Source: Shewanella eurypsychrophilus
GTDB lineage: Bacteria > Pseudomonadota > Gammaproteobacteria > Enterobacterales > Shewanellaceae
Length of the DNA stretch: 64,000 nucleotides
Direction of reading: 5' to 3'
Assembly: GCF_007004545.3 (NCBI RefSeq)
Contig: NZ_CP045503.2
Coordinates: forward strand, 2,450,501 to 2,514,500
Position 1 is the stretch's first letter. Each line of letters opens with the position of its first letter. Positions 38,952-48,381 of the stretch are shown here, piece after piece. A program made the translations under genes and the position numbers. The notes under the pieces are model-generated. The model was not told where the DNA came from, searched no databases, and saw nothing but the letters and a program-made list of their open reading frames with translations.

Positions 38952-40795
38952 AGTTCGGCTCCCATCGTTAAGTGGATCCGCCAAGACCTATCTACCGTTT
39001 CTGTTTCTTTGAGTCCAACACCAAGATCTAGCTTAATGGGGCCGATTGGAGAGATCCAGTGTAGTCCTCCGCCGACAGAGACAATAGGTTCAATTTGATT
39101 AACATCGAATGCGTTACCCGCATCGATAAAGGTACCTACGCGCCATGTCGGGGTGACATAATATTGGTACTCGACACTGCCGACCATTAGATAGCGTCCA
39201 CCAACAACCTCTCTTGCCTTATTGCCTTCACTATTTTCATACTCTATGTACGGACCAAGCTCTTGATAACTATAGCCTCTGATACTCTGATCGCCACCAG
39301 CAAAGTAGCGCAATGAAGGGGGTATAAGCGCTAAATCCGCTTCATCGGCTAAGTTCACTCCTAAGTCTAAGCGGGAGACAATTCTGTGCTTATCGAAAAA
39401 AGTCTCAATCCACTTGTATTTTGTCTGTAGTCGAGTGAGCTGGATAGCGGATCCCAAATTAGGATTAGCATACTCAATACTATAATGCTGAAAAAAGCCC
39501 GACTTGGGATCTAAGGTATTATCTCCACGACTCGTTTTGGAGATGCTGGCACCAAACAGTAAAAACTCAGGAGAATAATCAATGTCTGATTGGGTGTAAT
39601 ACTCTTTCATCCCTTCAACGGAATAGCTGAGTAGCCAGTTGTTACCCAGTCTTTGTTGTCGGATCACGGCAAGTAAGCCTTTACTGCCCTCAAGCTCACC
39701 TGTGTTTGAGTATTTATTTTCATCAGCATCATAGACTTGAGTGACGCCATATTTATCCCTGAGCATACCAAAACGAAATTTGAGCTGGTCATCTAAGGGA
39801 TGGGTCAACGGGATCGTGTAAGTGGTGAGGTATTTTGGGCGGTCGGGAGACCATTCCAAGCTGGTTTCTTGAGAGTGACCATAGTTGTTTATCTGTGGAG
39901 TACGCCAGTTAATACTGACCCTAGGCTCTAATGTGTTGTCTGTCGTATTACCTATATCGACACCAAGACCTAACTCAATGGAGTGGCTGGGTTTTGGGCT
40001 TAATTCAACTTTTATGGGTACATCAAGACCTACCGCTTTATCTATCTGAGGTAATACCTTGATATTAGAAAAGTAGCTGGTGTCTAGTAACTCTCTATTT
40101 AACCGCGATAAACTTCCAGTGCTATAGGGTGAATTGTCTTCGAAAGGGATGAGTTCATCCAGAAAGCCATCTTGCAGAGTATGACCATCGAAACTCACTG
40201 CTCCCATATGGTACCTAAGGCCGGAATCATAATGCAGGGTGATTTTTGCTGTGTTCATATCGCGGTTTACTTCGATGGAAGACTTGATGTATTTTCCGTC
40301 AAAATAGCCTCTGGCCACAGCGAGAGTGATGAGCTGAGATTTTACCTGCTCATATACACCATGATTGAGTTTGTCACCCGGTTTGATATTAAGATTATCT
40401 AGCCATTGTAGGATAAATGAGTCATCGAGTATTTCACCATCAAAATGTAAGTCAACCCACTCTATTAACGTCGGTTTACCAGGTGTTATGGTCAATGATA
40501 ATAGCCAAGGAGCGTCTTGGTTATTATTTACTTCTTGGTGTATTTTTGCGTGGTAATAACCTAAAGAGTTTAGCGCGGCATTGACATTATCTTCAGCATT
40601 GAAAACAAATGCCCTACGTTGAACCTTTGAGGTGGGTAAGGTCCCCAAATGTGCCTCAATATTGCGGGTCAGTGACCCACTTACCCCCGTTATTTTAAGG
40701 GTGAGGAGTTCACTAGCCATCACCGAGGTTGTACACAGTACATTGCACAACATTAAGAGGCTTAAAAATCTGAGGCGAATAGAAAACAAATGCAA
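38948..40795 (-). CDS. tamA: Outer membrane assembly factor TamA
   Basis: A 615-residue Omp85-family outer membrane protein. A signal peptide (about residues 1-27, ending VMAS) is followed by POTRA domains to about residue 265 and a 16-strand barrel. The conserved L6 loop motif appears as QSIRGYSY near 500. It starts at TTG (40795); no ATG lies close by. It overlaps tamB by 4 nt, in the typical tamAB operon. Confidence 0.93.
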   Translation of the reverse strand: MHLFSIRLRFLSLLMLCNVLCTTSVMASELLTLKITGVSGSLTRNIEAHLGTLPTSKVQRRAFVFNAEDNVNAALNSLGYYHAKIHQEVNNNQDAPWLLSLTITPGKPTLIEWVDLHFDGEILDDSFILQWLDNLNIKPGDKLNHGVYEQVKSQLITLAVARGYFDGKYIKSSIEVNRDMNTAKITLHYDSGLRYHMGAVSFDGHTLQDGFLDELIPFEDNSPYSTGSLSRLNRELLDTSYFSNIKVLPQIDKAVGLDVPIKVELSPKPSHSIELGLGVDIGNTTDNTLEPRVSINWRTPQINNYGHSQETSLEWSPDRPKYLTTYTIPLTHPLDDQLKFRFGMLRDKYGVTQVYDADENKYSNTGELEGSKGLLAVIRQQRLGNNWLLSYSVEGMKEYYTQSDIDYSPEFLLFGASISKTSRGDNTLDPKSGFFQHYSIEYANPNLGSAIQLTRLQTKYKWIETFFDKHRIVSRLDLGVNLADEADLALIPPSLRYFAGGDQSIRGYSYQELGPYIEYENSEGNKAREVVGGRYLMVGSVEYQYYVTPTWRVGTFIDAGNAFDVNQIEPIVSVGGGLHWISPIGPIKLDLGVGLKETETVDRSWRIHLTMGAEL

Positions 40796-40931
40796 AAATG
40801 GCGCTCTAATCTAGTCAATAAGAAATACTGTCTTTATTGTCTCTATATAATTGATTTCTAGCAAGCTGATGATTGTAATTAAATGAAAAAATGGTTACAA
40901 AGAGTGCAAATAAAAAATAAAGGACCTCTCT

Positions 40932-41969
40932 GTGAAAAATAACAACGTTTTTTGGGCTGTGCTTCTTACCCTCTCAACGCTTTCAGCGCCTTTCTCCTGG
41001 GCAGATGATAAGCCCATTTCGATTGCAATACACGGTGGTGCAGGCACCATTAAGCCGAGCAGTTTTACGCCTGAAAAGGAGCAGGCTTATCGCGAGAAGT
41101 TAAAAGAAGCGGTAGATGCAGGTTACGCCGTTTTAGATAAAGGCGGCTCGAGCCTAAATGCGGTTACATCAGCCATTAATGTTCTCGAGAATTCGCCATT
41201 CTTTAATGCGGGTAAAGGTGCGGTATACACGCATAACGAACAGCATGAGATGGATGCATCTATTATGGATGGTCAAACCATGAATGCTGGCGCCGTAGCT
41301 GGGGTTAAGCATATCAAGAACCCCATTGATCTGGCGCGTCTGGTCATGGATAAATCGGTTCATGTCATGCTCTATGGTGAAGGCGCCGAGGAGTTTGCAC
41401 TCACTCAAGGTGTGACCTTAGTTGCTAATGAGAGTTTCGATACTCAACATAGATACGAGGCATTGCAGCGCGCTAAGGCTAAGATGGAAAAAGCCAAATT
41501 CGAGAACAAGGATTATCTCGCAGCCCATAGTGAACTCGACACCGAATATAAAGTGGGTACCGTTGGCGCAGTGGCGCTCGATAAACAAGGCAACATCAGC
41601 GCGGGGACATCGACCGGTGGAATGACTAACAAGCGTTATGGTCGTATCGGCGATTCACCTATTATAGGTGCTGGAACCTATGCCGAAAATGGTGTTTGTG
41701 CGGTATCCGCAACCGGTCATGGTGAGTATTTTATTCGTTATCAAGTGGCAGGGGATATCTGCGCCAAGGTGAAATACCAGAATAAATCTATTATCCAAGC
41801 GGCTGATGAAGTCATTAACCAGCGTCTAATCACGGCTGGTGGTACTGGTGGTGTGATAGCCATTGATCATCGCGGTAATATTGCCACGCCATTTAACACC
41901 GATGGAATGTATCGCGCTACTCGTAAGAATGGTGAAGAAGCACAAGTGATGATTTGGCGAGATAAGTAA
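40932..41969 (+). CDS. Exported isoaspartyl peptidase/L-asparaginase (Ntn hydrolase)
   Basis: A 345-residue plant-type asparaginase, self-cleaving into alpha and beta subunits at a nucleophilic threonine. The N-terminal IAIHGGAGTI motif, the GTVGAVALD cleavage site (nucleophile Thr near residue 208) and the STGGMTNKRYGRIGD stretch are visible. A signal peptide (about residues 1-24, ending SWA) places it in the periplasm. The start codon is GTG at 40932 behind AAAGGA. It hydrolyses beta-aspartyl dipeptides and asparagine. Confidence 0.92.
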   Translation: MKNNNVFWAVLLTLSTLSAPFSWADDKPISIAIHGGAGTIKPSSFTPEKEQAYREKLKEAVDAGYAVLDKGGSSLNAVTSAINVLENSPFFNAGKGAVYTHNEQHEMDASIMDGQTMNAGAVAGVKHIKNPIDLARLVMDKSVHVMLYGEGAEEFALTQGVTLVANESFDTQHRYEALQRAKAKMEKAKFENKDYLAAHSELDTEYKVGTVGAVALDKQGNISAGTSTGGMTNKRYGRIGDSPIIGAGTYAENGVCAVSATGHGEYFIRYQVAGDICAKVKYQNKSIIQAADEVINQRLITAGGTGGVIAIDHRGNIATPFNTDGMYRATRKNGEEAQVMIWRDK

Positions 41970-42020
41970 GCCCAATATCGATGGGTATAAAAGGTCATTA
42001 TAAGTTGTTTAAACTCGTGT

Positions 42021-42054
42021 TTAGCAGACAAGAAAGCTATTTCCTGTCTGCTAA
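42021..42054. terminator. Bidirectional hairpin between the asparaginase gene and the hydrogenase operon
   Basis: 15-bp stem (42021-42035 with 42040-42054) with a single mismatch and a 4-nt loop, flanked by AT-rich sequence; it lies between two convergent units. Confidence 0.75.
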
Positions 42055-42071
42055 TTATTATGTTAACCCTA

Positions 42072-43796
42072 CTACCTTCTTTGCTTTAAATACAGGGCTC
42101 CTATAGCGAGATTATTGCCATCGATATCAAGTTGCCGATTCACTGTTAAAGGGAAATTTCGGCCAAGTCTTAATGCCAGACGTTGGCTCAGTACTTCATT
42201 GGCAAACTCACTGCCTGCAAATATCACCGATTTGACACTTAAGTTTAGATCTAGGTGCTCGATCCAGTTTGCGATAAAGTCAGCGAGAGAATCCTGTAAT
42301 CCAAAAGCGAGCTTTTGGGTGTTGTTATCATCAGCCAACCTGTAACTGATTAATGAACCGATTGTTTTGCACCAGTTCAGACTTCTGTGAGCCTCTCCTT
42401 TAGTGAGTGGGAAGTCGATACGAGGCGCGTTACTTCCCTGATGCTGCATTGCCGAGCTGATTAATGCATCACTTAGGCACTGTTTGGATGTGCTGTCGCT
42501 TTTTAGTCCTAGAATAACGGCTGCGATTGCCCATAAACTCTGTAGGTTATCTGTGGGAGGAGAAAAATTCAAATCGAGTAAGGTTAAATAATCATCAGGG
42601 TATTTAGTCTTAAACTTTTCAACGACCTGTTGTTGTGGGCTTTGCTCTAGTTGATAATAGATGTCATAACCCGTTGCCGGCAAAGAGGGGAGACTAAAAA
42701 ATAGCTCGGTAGCCTGTTTACGGTCTTGTGTGATGATTTGACCTGTTTGTTGTTCACTGAAATAGATAACTGCACTGTTTTTACTCTGTTTATATTCCAG
42801 GTTACCAGCATGAAGTGCACAAAAACCGGCATTGCCTTTACTGGTTGAATTATCTTCATTGTTATATGGCTCACAGTAAATTTGGCCCTTTTCACTGCGC
42901 ACAGAAAACTGATTAAAGCTGGCATTATCATGAAGTGGTTCAGGGTGATCATCCAAAGATGATATCGCGCTCTCTTCTCGTGGGATGCTGCTGATGTCAC
43001 TCCATGCTGATTGAATCCAAGCCATTGGTTTTTTGTCAGTTTCAGAGTTGAAATAGATCCAGTCTATGCCTTTTTGTCTTAAGATTTCGCAGATAACAAC
43101 CAGTGCTCGGTTATGGGCAAAACAGACATCGTACAGAGGAGAGGTCAATCTTGGGTGGCCATTAATTGGACGAAGCGTGATCATCGGTTTTTCAATACTC
43201 GATAGTGCGAGTACCTGATGATCTTTGAGGTGAAATTGAGCATTTAATGTGTTTGGGTTACAGATGAGTAGCTTTGGTCGCTTTACATTAGAAAAAGAGT
43301 TAAGGCTTAGGCTTAACGTGTCCTTTCCCCTAAAATCACAGGTACCCGATTGCAGTAGTTGTTGTGCCATTAATTGCAAGTCAGTCAGCTTTAGCTGCTG
43401 GTGATGATCATGAAGCCGTGTAGAGCCATGACAGCAATGGCATGGTATTGAAATTTCTCCAAATTTTACAGACTGATTATCACCAAACTGGGGGAAGCAT
43501 TGCTGGCAAAATTCTTGTCTAACTTCGGCATTATCCAGGAGTTGGTAATTACCTAAGCGAGATTCAATTAAGATAATCTGTGAATCAACCAGCCAGACAG
43601 ATATTAAAAAGTCATGAGCGATGGCGTCTGCGAGGTCCTCGAGCTGTTGTATTTGCCCCTGAGCCTCAATGAAATAGCAATTTTTAATACAGCCAACGGT
43701 AATATCGAGCTCACTGTGGTTAAGATATTGATTACACAGGTGAGCATACAGCGCTACGGGTCTAGAGCAAGTAAACTCGAATTTAATCATTTTCAT
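42072..43796 (-). CDS. Degenerate HypF-like hydrogenase accessory protein
   Basis: A 574-residue protein at the end of the hydrogenase operon. A HypF-type zinc finger survives (CQQC followed by CHCC near residues 102-125). The next section resembles the YrdC-like domain (QQLLQSGTCDFRGKD, then EKPMITLRP). The end resembles the Kae1-like domain (VIFAGSEFANEVL, DIDGNNLAIGALYL). The metal/nucleotide motifs of true HypF, such as the HHHAH cluster, are absent. It is therefore probably a paralogue that has lost carbamoyl-transfer chemistry. Start chosen at ATG 43796; GTG 43811 and ATG 43790 are alternatives. It overlaps hyaD. Functional hypABCDEF are not in the window. Confidence 0.6.
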   Translation of the reverse strand: MKMIKFEFTCSRPVALYAHLCNQYLNHSELDITVGCIKNCYFIEAQGQIQQLEDLADAIAHDFLISVWLVDSQIILIESRLGNYQLLDNAEVRQEFCQQCFPQFGDNQSVKFGEISIPCHCCHGSTRLHDHHQQLKLTDLQLMAQQLLQSGTCDFRGKDTLSLSLNSFSNVKRPKLLICNPNTLNAQFHLKDHQVLALSSIEKPMITLRPINGHPRLTSPLYDVCFAHNRALVVICEILRQKGIDWIYFNSETDKKPMAWIQSAWSDISSIPREESAISSLDDHPEPLHDNASFNQFSVRSEKGQIYCEPYNNEDNSTSKGNAGFCALHAGNLEYKQSKNSAVIYFSEQQTGQIITQDRKQATELFFSLPSLPATGYDIYYQLEQSPQQQVVEKFKTKYPDDYLTLLDLNFSPPTDNLQSLWAIAAVILGLKSDSTSKQCLSDALISSAMQHQGSNAPRIDFPLTKGEAHRSLNWCKTIGSLISYRLADDNNTQKLAFGLQDSLADFIANWIEHLDLNLSVKSVIFAGSEFANEVLSQRLALRLGRNFPLTVNRQLDIDGNNLAIGALYLKQRR

Positions 43797-44340
43797 GTTG
43801 TAGTACACCACGTTTGTATGAGCTTGGGATCAATGTGTTGATGCTCACATCATTGACACGCTTAAAGCCAAAACCGAGTTGTTCCATGTGTTGAAGCAAG
43901 GTCTTTTCCATCAGCGGTACCGCAGCTTCAATTTGCGGTGTAATACCCAGTACCATAGGTTCAAGAATGGTAGGTGTTACGCCCAGAATGAATGTTTTAG
44001 GCCTATCACCGACCATATCCATCATGTGTAGTGTTTGCAGCATCTCTACTTCATGGGCACTGCCTTGCCAGTCAATTTCAGCAGGTGCTTTATCAAAATC
44101 AAAAAAGTAAACCTCACCAGGTTTTACTCCAGCAGCATTCACGGTATCGACGACTATCATATAATCGTATTGACAGAGCATAGGAATAAGCCCTTGTGCT
44201 AACGTGCCCCCATCTGTGATATCTAACGTATCTTGAGGATGAGTAAATCTATAATTCTCAGAAATATAGTTAATAAAATGTACCCCGATGCCTTCATCAG
44301 CGAAGAGAACATTACCGATCCCTAATAGCAATATTTTCAT
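43783..44340 (-). CDS. hyaD: [NiFe] hydrogenase maturation protease
   Basis: A 185-residue endopeptidase of the HyaD/HybD family. It removes the C-terminal tail of the large subunit after nickel insertion. The N-terminal LLLGIGNVLFADEGIG motif supplies the first nickel-sensing acidic residue, followed by DGGTLAQGL. The length is usual. Its substrate, HyaB, is encoded upstream in the same operon. A strong hairpin separates it from hyaC. Confidence 0.92.
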   Translation of the reverse strand: MKILLLGIGNVLFADEGIGVHFINYISENYRFTHPQDTLDITDGGTLAQGLIPMLCQYDYMIVVDTVNAAGVKPGEVYFFDFDKAPAEIDWQGSAHEVEMLQTLHMMDMVGDRPKTFILGVTPTILEPMVLGITPQIEAAVPLMEKTLLQHMEQLGFGFKRVNDVSINTLIPSSYKRGVLQHEND

Positions 44341-44382
44341 TAAAAATTTGCCTTATTTATAATTATTTTAATTTAAACGTGA

Positions 44383-44411
44383 AAATACGCCGATAAAATA
44401 TCGGCGTATTT
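44383..44411 (-). terminator. Strong hairpin between hyaC and hyaD
   Basis: A perfect 13-bp stem AAATACGCCGATA / TATCGGCGTATTT with a 3-nt loop in the 90-nt gap, followed on the minus strand by TTCACGTTT. It may be an intraoperonic attenuator or an mRNA-processing hairpin. Confidence 0.6.
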
Positions 44412-44430
44412 GATAACGAAATATGACTAT

Positions 44431-45093
44431 CTAATGCTTGTGGTAGTCATAACCGGAGACAATCGAGTCTACGGAGTTGTGCTTAAATCGAATTCCTGAC
44501 CAAACAGCCATATAGACATGTATTAGTGTGAATATGATAAACACCCAAGTGAGGTAATGATGCCATGTCCTAACTGGAGCGAGTCCACCCATTTGAGCGA
44601 TAAACCAGTTCGATATTTCCCATATCGCCCCCCCCATTCCTTGATGGTAGACATTTGCATAAAGCGCAAGCCCTGTGATGCAGATAAAAATAGCAACAAC
44701 AGAGATGGCTAAATAGGTCATAAATTGCAAAGGCCCATAGATCCCGGCTTTATGCAGGTGACCGCTCCACATATATGACTTAAGCTGAGTTACCCAACTT
44801 TTTGGATTTATTACATCTTTAAAAGAGCGGCGTTCAATGTCACTTTTACTAAAGAAAAATAAGTACATCCTGACCAAAGTAACGGCGGTTAAAACAAAGC
44901 CGAATACTAGGTGGGCAAAGCGAATATAGCTTTGTACCTGAATATCATTTGTTTCAGGAGCCACTAAAAATGGCCATGAAATATAAAACCCTGTAATAAC
45001 AAGTACAAGAATTGACAGCGCACGAAGCCAATGGAAAACTCGGATCGCAGGACTGAAAATCTGATGCCTAGTGTGGGTTGCAGAATGATTCAT
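44431..45093 (-). CDS. hyaC: Hydrogenase b-type cytochrome subunit
   Basis: A 220-residue integral membrane di-heme cytochrome b with four membrane helices. It anchors the hydrogenase and passes electrons to quinone. Likely heme ligand histidines are in VFHWLRAL (helix 1), IRFAHLVFG (helix 2) and WHHYLTW and IHVYMA (last helix). It lies 16 nt after hyaB. Confidence 0.92.
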   Translation of the reverse strand: MNHSATHTRHQIFSPAIRVFHWLRALSILVLVITGFYISWPFLVAPETNDIQVQSYIRFAHLVFGFVLTAVTLVRMYLFFFSKSDIERRSFKDVINPKSWVTQLKSYMWSGHLHKAGIYGPLQFMTYLAISVVAIFICITGLALYANVYHQGMGGAIWEISNWFIAQMGGLAPVRTWHHYLTWVFIIFTLIHVYMAVWSGIRFKHNSVDSIVSGYDYHKH

Positions 45094-45109
45094 TTGCTAT
45101 CCCTCCCTA

Positions 45110-46816
45110 TCAATTATTACCCGTGGGGTCGATTCTAAACTTTCCTAGCTCTTGCCCCTTGAAATCCATGACATGTACTGAACATGCCATACATGGATCA
45201 AATGAATGGATGATACGAATAACTTCTAATGGTTTAGTGGGATCTTCTAGCTCCAAACCAATTAATGATGCCTCATAGGGCCCCATCTTACCGTTCGCAT
45301 CCACAGGCCCCGCGTTCCAAGTTGTTGGGACCACGGCTTGGTAGTTCTCAACAAGACCATTCTTTATTCGGATCCAATGACTTAGCATGCCACGGGGGGC
45401 TTCAATCATTGAGTGGCCGATATACTCTTTAGTCGAGTCGATTTCAGGTTTTGTGTATGTGCTCTCATCCGATTGCAAGTTGACGAGCATGGCATCAAAT
45501 GTCTTTAATCCCTCTTGTGCCACGATCACGGTTTGCAGCATTCGAGCCGCTGTGCGCCCTAAGGTGGTGAATAGGGCTTCAATAGGTAAGCCTGTGGTCT
45601 CGAGTAAGTCATTGACTGCGTCAATAACCACTTGGTTACCACGTGCATAGCTCACAAGAAGACATGCAAGTGGACCCACCTCCATCGGTTCATCATCATA
45701 GCGAGGAGACTTAACCCAACTGTATTTGCCGTCACCATCGACGGTAGGCAGCTTGCCATAAACGGTATCGCGTTCAACAAAACCGGTATAGTCAGGCACT
45801 GTTGTGCCGTCATAAGGGTGCTGTGCGCCGTCGGCCTTGTACCAGGCGTGAGTGACATCCTCTTTAATGAGATCAGGATTGATATCGGTAACACCAGCAA
45901 GATCACCATCCATGATCACACCTTGATCAAACATGTACTTGCCGTCAGCTAAGACAAAATCATTGGTGGCCATAAAGTTCTTAACATTCACACCACCTAG
46001 AACACTAGGCTCATTACCAAATGCCGCCGCTGCCATCACGATGTCAGCCTTGTATGCACGGTGGATGAAGTCTGTCACTATCGCATGCTTTTGTTTCCAC
46101 TCTTGGAGACGAGCTGGGCTTAACATATCTCGAACCGAGGTGACTCCCCCCACAACCAATGATTGAGGATGAGGAGATTTCCCACCAAAAATAGCTAACA
46201 TTTCTGATGCGACTCGTTGTACTTCCAACGCTTTAAGGTAGTGGGAGAGGGCTATCAGGTTTTGCTCTGGAGTAAACCTATAGGTTCTATTTCCCCAATA
46301 GGCATTGGCAAACGGCCCAAGCTTTCCTGTTTCTACAAACCCTTTTACCCGCTCTTGGACAGCTCTAAGATCGCCTTCACCCGCAGCAATTGGCTTATCT
46401 GTGTATTTAAGTGCTTCTTGGGCGGCTAAAGCTGGGTCAGCACTCAATGCAGACACTATATCGACGAAGTCTAGGCCATGGAGATGATAGAAGTGCACAA
46501 TATGATCATGCATATAGAGTGAGGTTTGCATCAATGAACGCAAATACTTGGCATTGAGTGGAATTTCAGTACCCAGTGCGTTTTCTACGGCTTCAATACC
46601 ACAGCGATAGTGAGAATAGGTACATACGCCACATATTCTCTGTACGATTAAGCCAACATCCATAGGGGTTCGCCCCTTAAGGATGACTTCAATACCGCGC
46701 CATAGAGTGGAAGATGACCATGCTTTGGTTATTACATTGTTTTCGTCAACTTCAACTTCGATGCGCAAGTGACCCTCAATACGGGTAATAGGGTCGATAA
46801 CAACACGCTTGCTCAT
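45110..46816 (-). CDS. hyaB: [NiFe] hydrogenase large subunit
   Basis: A 568-residue catalytic subunit that binds the NiFe(CN)2CO centre. The N-terminal nickel-ligand motif is RICGVCTYSHYR (about residue 61) and the C-terminal one DPCMACSVH. The tail after that His (15 residues, beginning VMDFKG) is the piece removed by HyaD. VIDPITRIEGHLRIEV at the start is the usual signature. It lies 3 nt after hyaA. Confidence 0.96.
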   Translation of the reverse strand: MSKRVVIDPITRIEGHLRIEVEVDENNVITKAWSSSTLWRGIEVILKGRTPMDVGLIVQRICGVCTYSHYRCGIEAVENALGTEIPLNAKYLRSLMQTSLYMHDHIVHFYHLHGLDFVDIVSALSADPALAAQEALKYTDKPIAAGEGDLRAVQERVKGFVETGKLGPFANAYWGNRTYRFTPEQNLIALSHYLKALEVQRVASEMLAIFGGKSPHPQSLVVGGVTSVRDMLSPARLQEWKQKHAIVTDFIHRAYKADIVMAAAAFGNEPSVLGGVNVKNFMATNDFVLADGKYMFDQGVIMDGDLAGVTDINPDLIKEDVTHAWYKADGAQHPYDGTTVPDYTGFVERDTVYGKLPTVDGDGKYSWVKSPRYDDEPMEVGPLACLLVSYARGNQVVIDAVNDLLETTGLPIEALFTTLGRTAARMLQTVIVAQEGLKTFDAMLVNLQSDESTYTKPEIDSTKEYIGHSMIEAPRGMLSHWIRIKNGLVENYQAVVPTTWNAGPVDANGKMGPYEASLIGLELEDPTKPLEVIRIIHSFDPCMACSVHVMDFKGQELGKFRIDPTGNN

Positions 46817-46819
46817 GGA

Positions 46820-47956
46820 TTAATCCTCTAATGGTTTGGCAAAAATACTGGCAACTGCATGGGCACCGATGCCGACTGCTGTTGCGCCAAGAATAACGGC
46901 ACCTACGGTATCTGCGGTCGCATCAACGCCATGAAGTAACTGTCTACCAAGTGGCTTTTCAAAATCAGCCATATCGTCCCAGAAGTTGGGCTCAGAGCAG
47001 CCCATACAGCCATGTCCTGCTAATACTGGCCAACTGGTGTGATGGTTAAAACGCTCAGTTGGGCAGTTGTTATAGGTGTATGGACCTTTGCAGCCGACTT
47101 TATAAAGGCAGTAGCCATCTTTAGCACCTTGATCACCAAACTCTTCGACAAACTCACCTGCGTCAAATCGACCGCGGCGTTCACAGTTATCGTGTACGCG
47201 TGCACCGTAAGCCCACTTAGGACGATTGAACATGTCTAATGCTGGTAGTTTTCCGAACATAATGAAGTACATTAACGTACCGACGATATTTTTTTCACTG
47301 GGTGGGCAACCACCTAGATTGATTACTGTTTTGTCGACAACTTCATATACCCCTTTAGCACCTGTAGGGTTTGGCGCCGCAGCTTGAACACCACCAAATG
47401 AAGAACAAGTCCCCACTGAGATAATCGCGGCTGCGTTCTGTGCCGCATGTTTCACGATCTCAAGACCAGTATGTCCCTTACAACCGACTGTGAGAAACGC
47501 ACCATTGTTAGCAGTAGGAACCGCGCCTTCTACAGCGAGAAGATAGTTTCCTTTATAGGCCTCTAATGCATGCTCAAGGTTCTCTTCTGCCTGCCAGCCA
47601 GAAGCCGCCATTAACGTTTCATGATATTCAAGGGAGATATGATCGAAAATGAGCGAATCTAAGTTGGGCGTATCAGTACGAATAAGGGACTCTGAACAGC
47701 CAGTACATTCCGCTAAATGTAACCAGACTAAAGGCACTCTATCGGATAGTTCAGCAGCTTCAGCTACCAATGAGCTAAAGGGAAGGGGAAGCGCAAACAT
47801 CGCTGAGACTGATGCTGTCCACTTCATAAAATCACGACGAGTGATCCCGTGATTTTCCATCTTTTTATTAAATGATTCTGATTGGCGAGGTTGGAGTTGT
47901 CTAAGCATCTCCAAGCGTGCCTTACCCTGTTCAAAAAGGGCTGCATGTGTATCCAT
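46820..47956 (-). CDS. hyaA: [NiFe] hydrogenase small subunit with Tat signal
   Basis: A 378-residue iron-sulfur subunit exported by the Tat pathway with the large subunit attached. The twin-arginine motif RRDFMKW lies near residue 35, before a hydrophobic segment ending in a VAEA cleavage region. The proximal cluster begins ECTGCSES: glycine occupies the position of the supernumerary cysteine found in oxygen-tolerant Hyd-1 types (ECTCC). Other clusters use CLYKVGCKGP, NNCP and GHGCMGCSEP. A C-terminal hydrophobic helix (about residues 343-372) anchors it in the membrane. Confidence 0.95.
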   Translation of the reverse strand: MDTHAALFEQGKARLEMLRQLQPRQSESFNKKMENHGITRRDFMKWTASVSAMFALPLPFSSLVAEAAELSDRVPLVWLHLAECTGCSESLIRTDTPNLDSLIFDHISLEYHETLMAASGWQAEENLEHALEAYKGNYLLAVEGAVPTANNGAFLTVGCKGHTGLEIVKHAAQNAAAIISVGTCSSFGGVQAAAPNPTGAKGVYEVVDKTVINLGGCPPSEKNIVGTLMYFIMFGKLPALDMFNRPKWAYGARVHDNCERRGRFDAGEFVEEFGDQGAKDGYCLYKVGCKGPYTYNNCPTERFNHHTSWPVLAGHGCMGCSEPNFWDDMADFEKPLGRQLLHGVDATADTVGAVILGATAVGIGAHAVASIFAKPLED

Positions 47957-48039
47957 GTTAAACCTTTATAGTTGTCTATAGTTTTGTTTTTGTTTACTCA
48001 CTTGCTGAATCAATTCTATGCCTAATAAAATGAAAAATA

Positions 48040-48053
48040 TTGACATGCATCAA
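48040..48053. promoter_or_regulatory. FNR/EtrA-like site upstream of the hydrogenase operon
   Basis: TTGAC-ATGC-ATCAA: one base from the FNR consensus TTGAT-N4-ATCAA. It lies 84 nt upstream of the hyaA start, an appropriate place for anaerobic control. Inference. Confidence 0.5.
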
Positions 48054-48333
48054 GCTTTAATTTGCTTCGTTATAAAGTGATATTTATGTGTTTCTGAATA
48101 TGAAGTGGATCGTCATTTATGTCGAAAGCGGGTCATTTTGTCGCAATTTTTGTGTTTTGATTCGTCACGTCACACTTTTTCAGTGGCATAATATTTTCAC
48201 GTAGATCATTGAATATTTAAGCGTTGTACGGTAGGGAAGCTAGAGTGTAAAAGCCAATCAATAAAATTATGTATCAATATGCAGCGGTATTTAAAGTGAT
48301 TAACTCTTGCTCAATTTCCTCATCTATAGGTAT

Positions 48334-48357
48334 ATTGGTAAATGCGAATTTACCAAT
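48334..48357 (+). other. 10-bp inverted repeat with GCGA loop upstream of the CBS gene
   Basis: ATTGGTAAAT / ATTTACCAAT, perfect, enclosing a GCGA tetraloop of GNRA type. It ends 24 nt before the start codon, just before the ribosome site aggggaa. Operator or leader structure. Confidence 0.6.
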
Positions 48358-48381
48358 CGATAAAAACAACAGGGGAAATAT

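Larger units (their letters stand above)
47957..48381. other. Divergent hyaA-CBS regulatory region
   Basis: About 425 nt, AT-rich, between two divergent units. It contains the FNR-like site and the leader hairpin listed separately. I saw no gene. Confidence 0.6.

Noticed and set aside
38952..38984. Longer TamB start
   Set aside because: ATG at 38951 overlaps the tamA stop by ATGA and has GGGAG at correct spacing.
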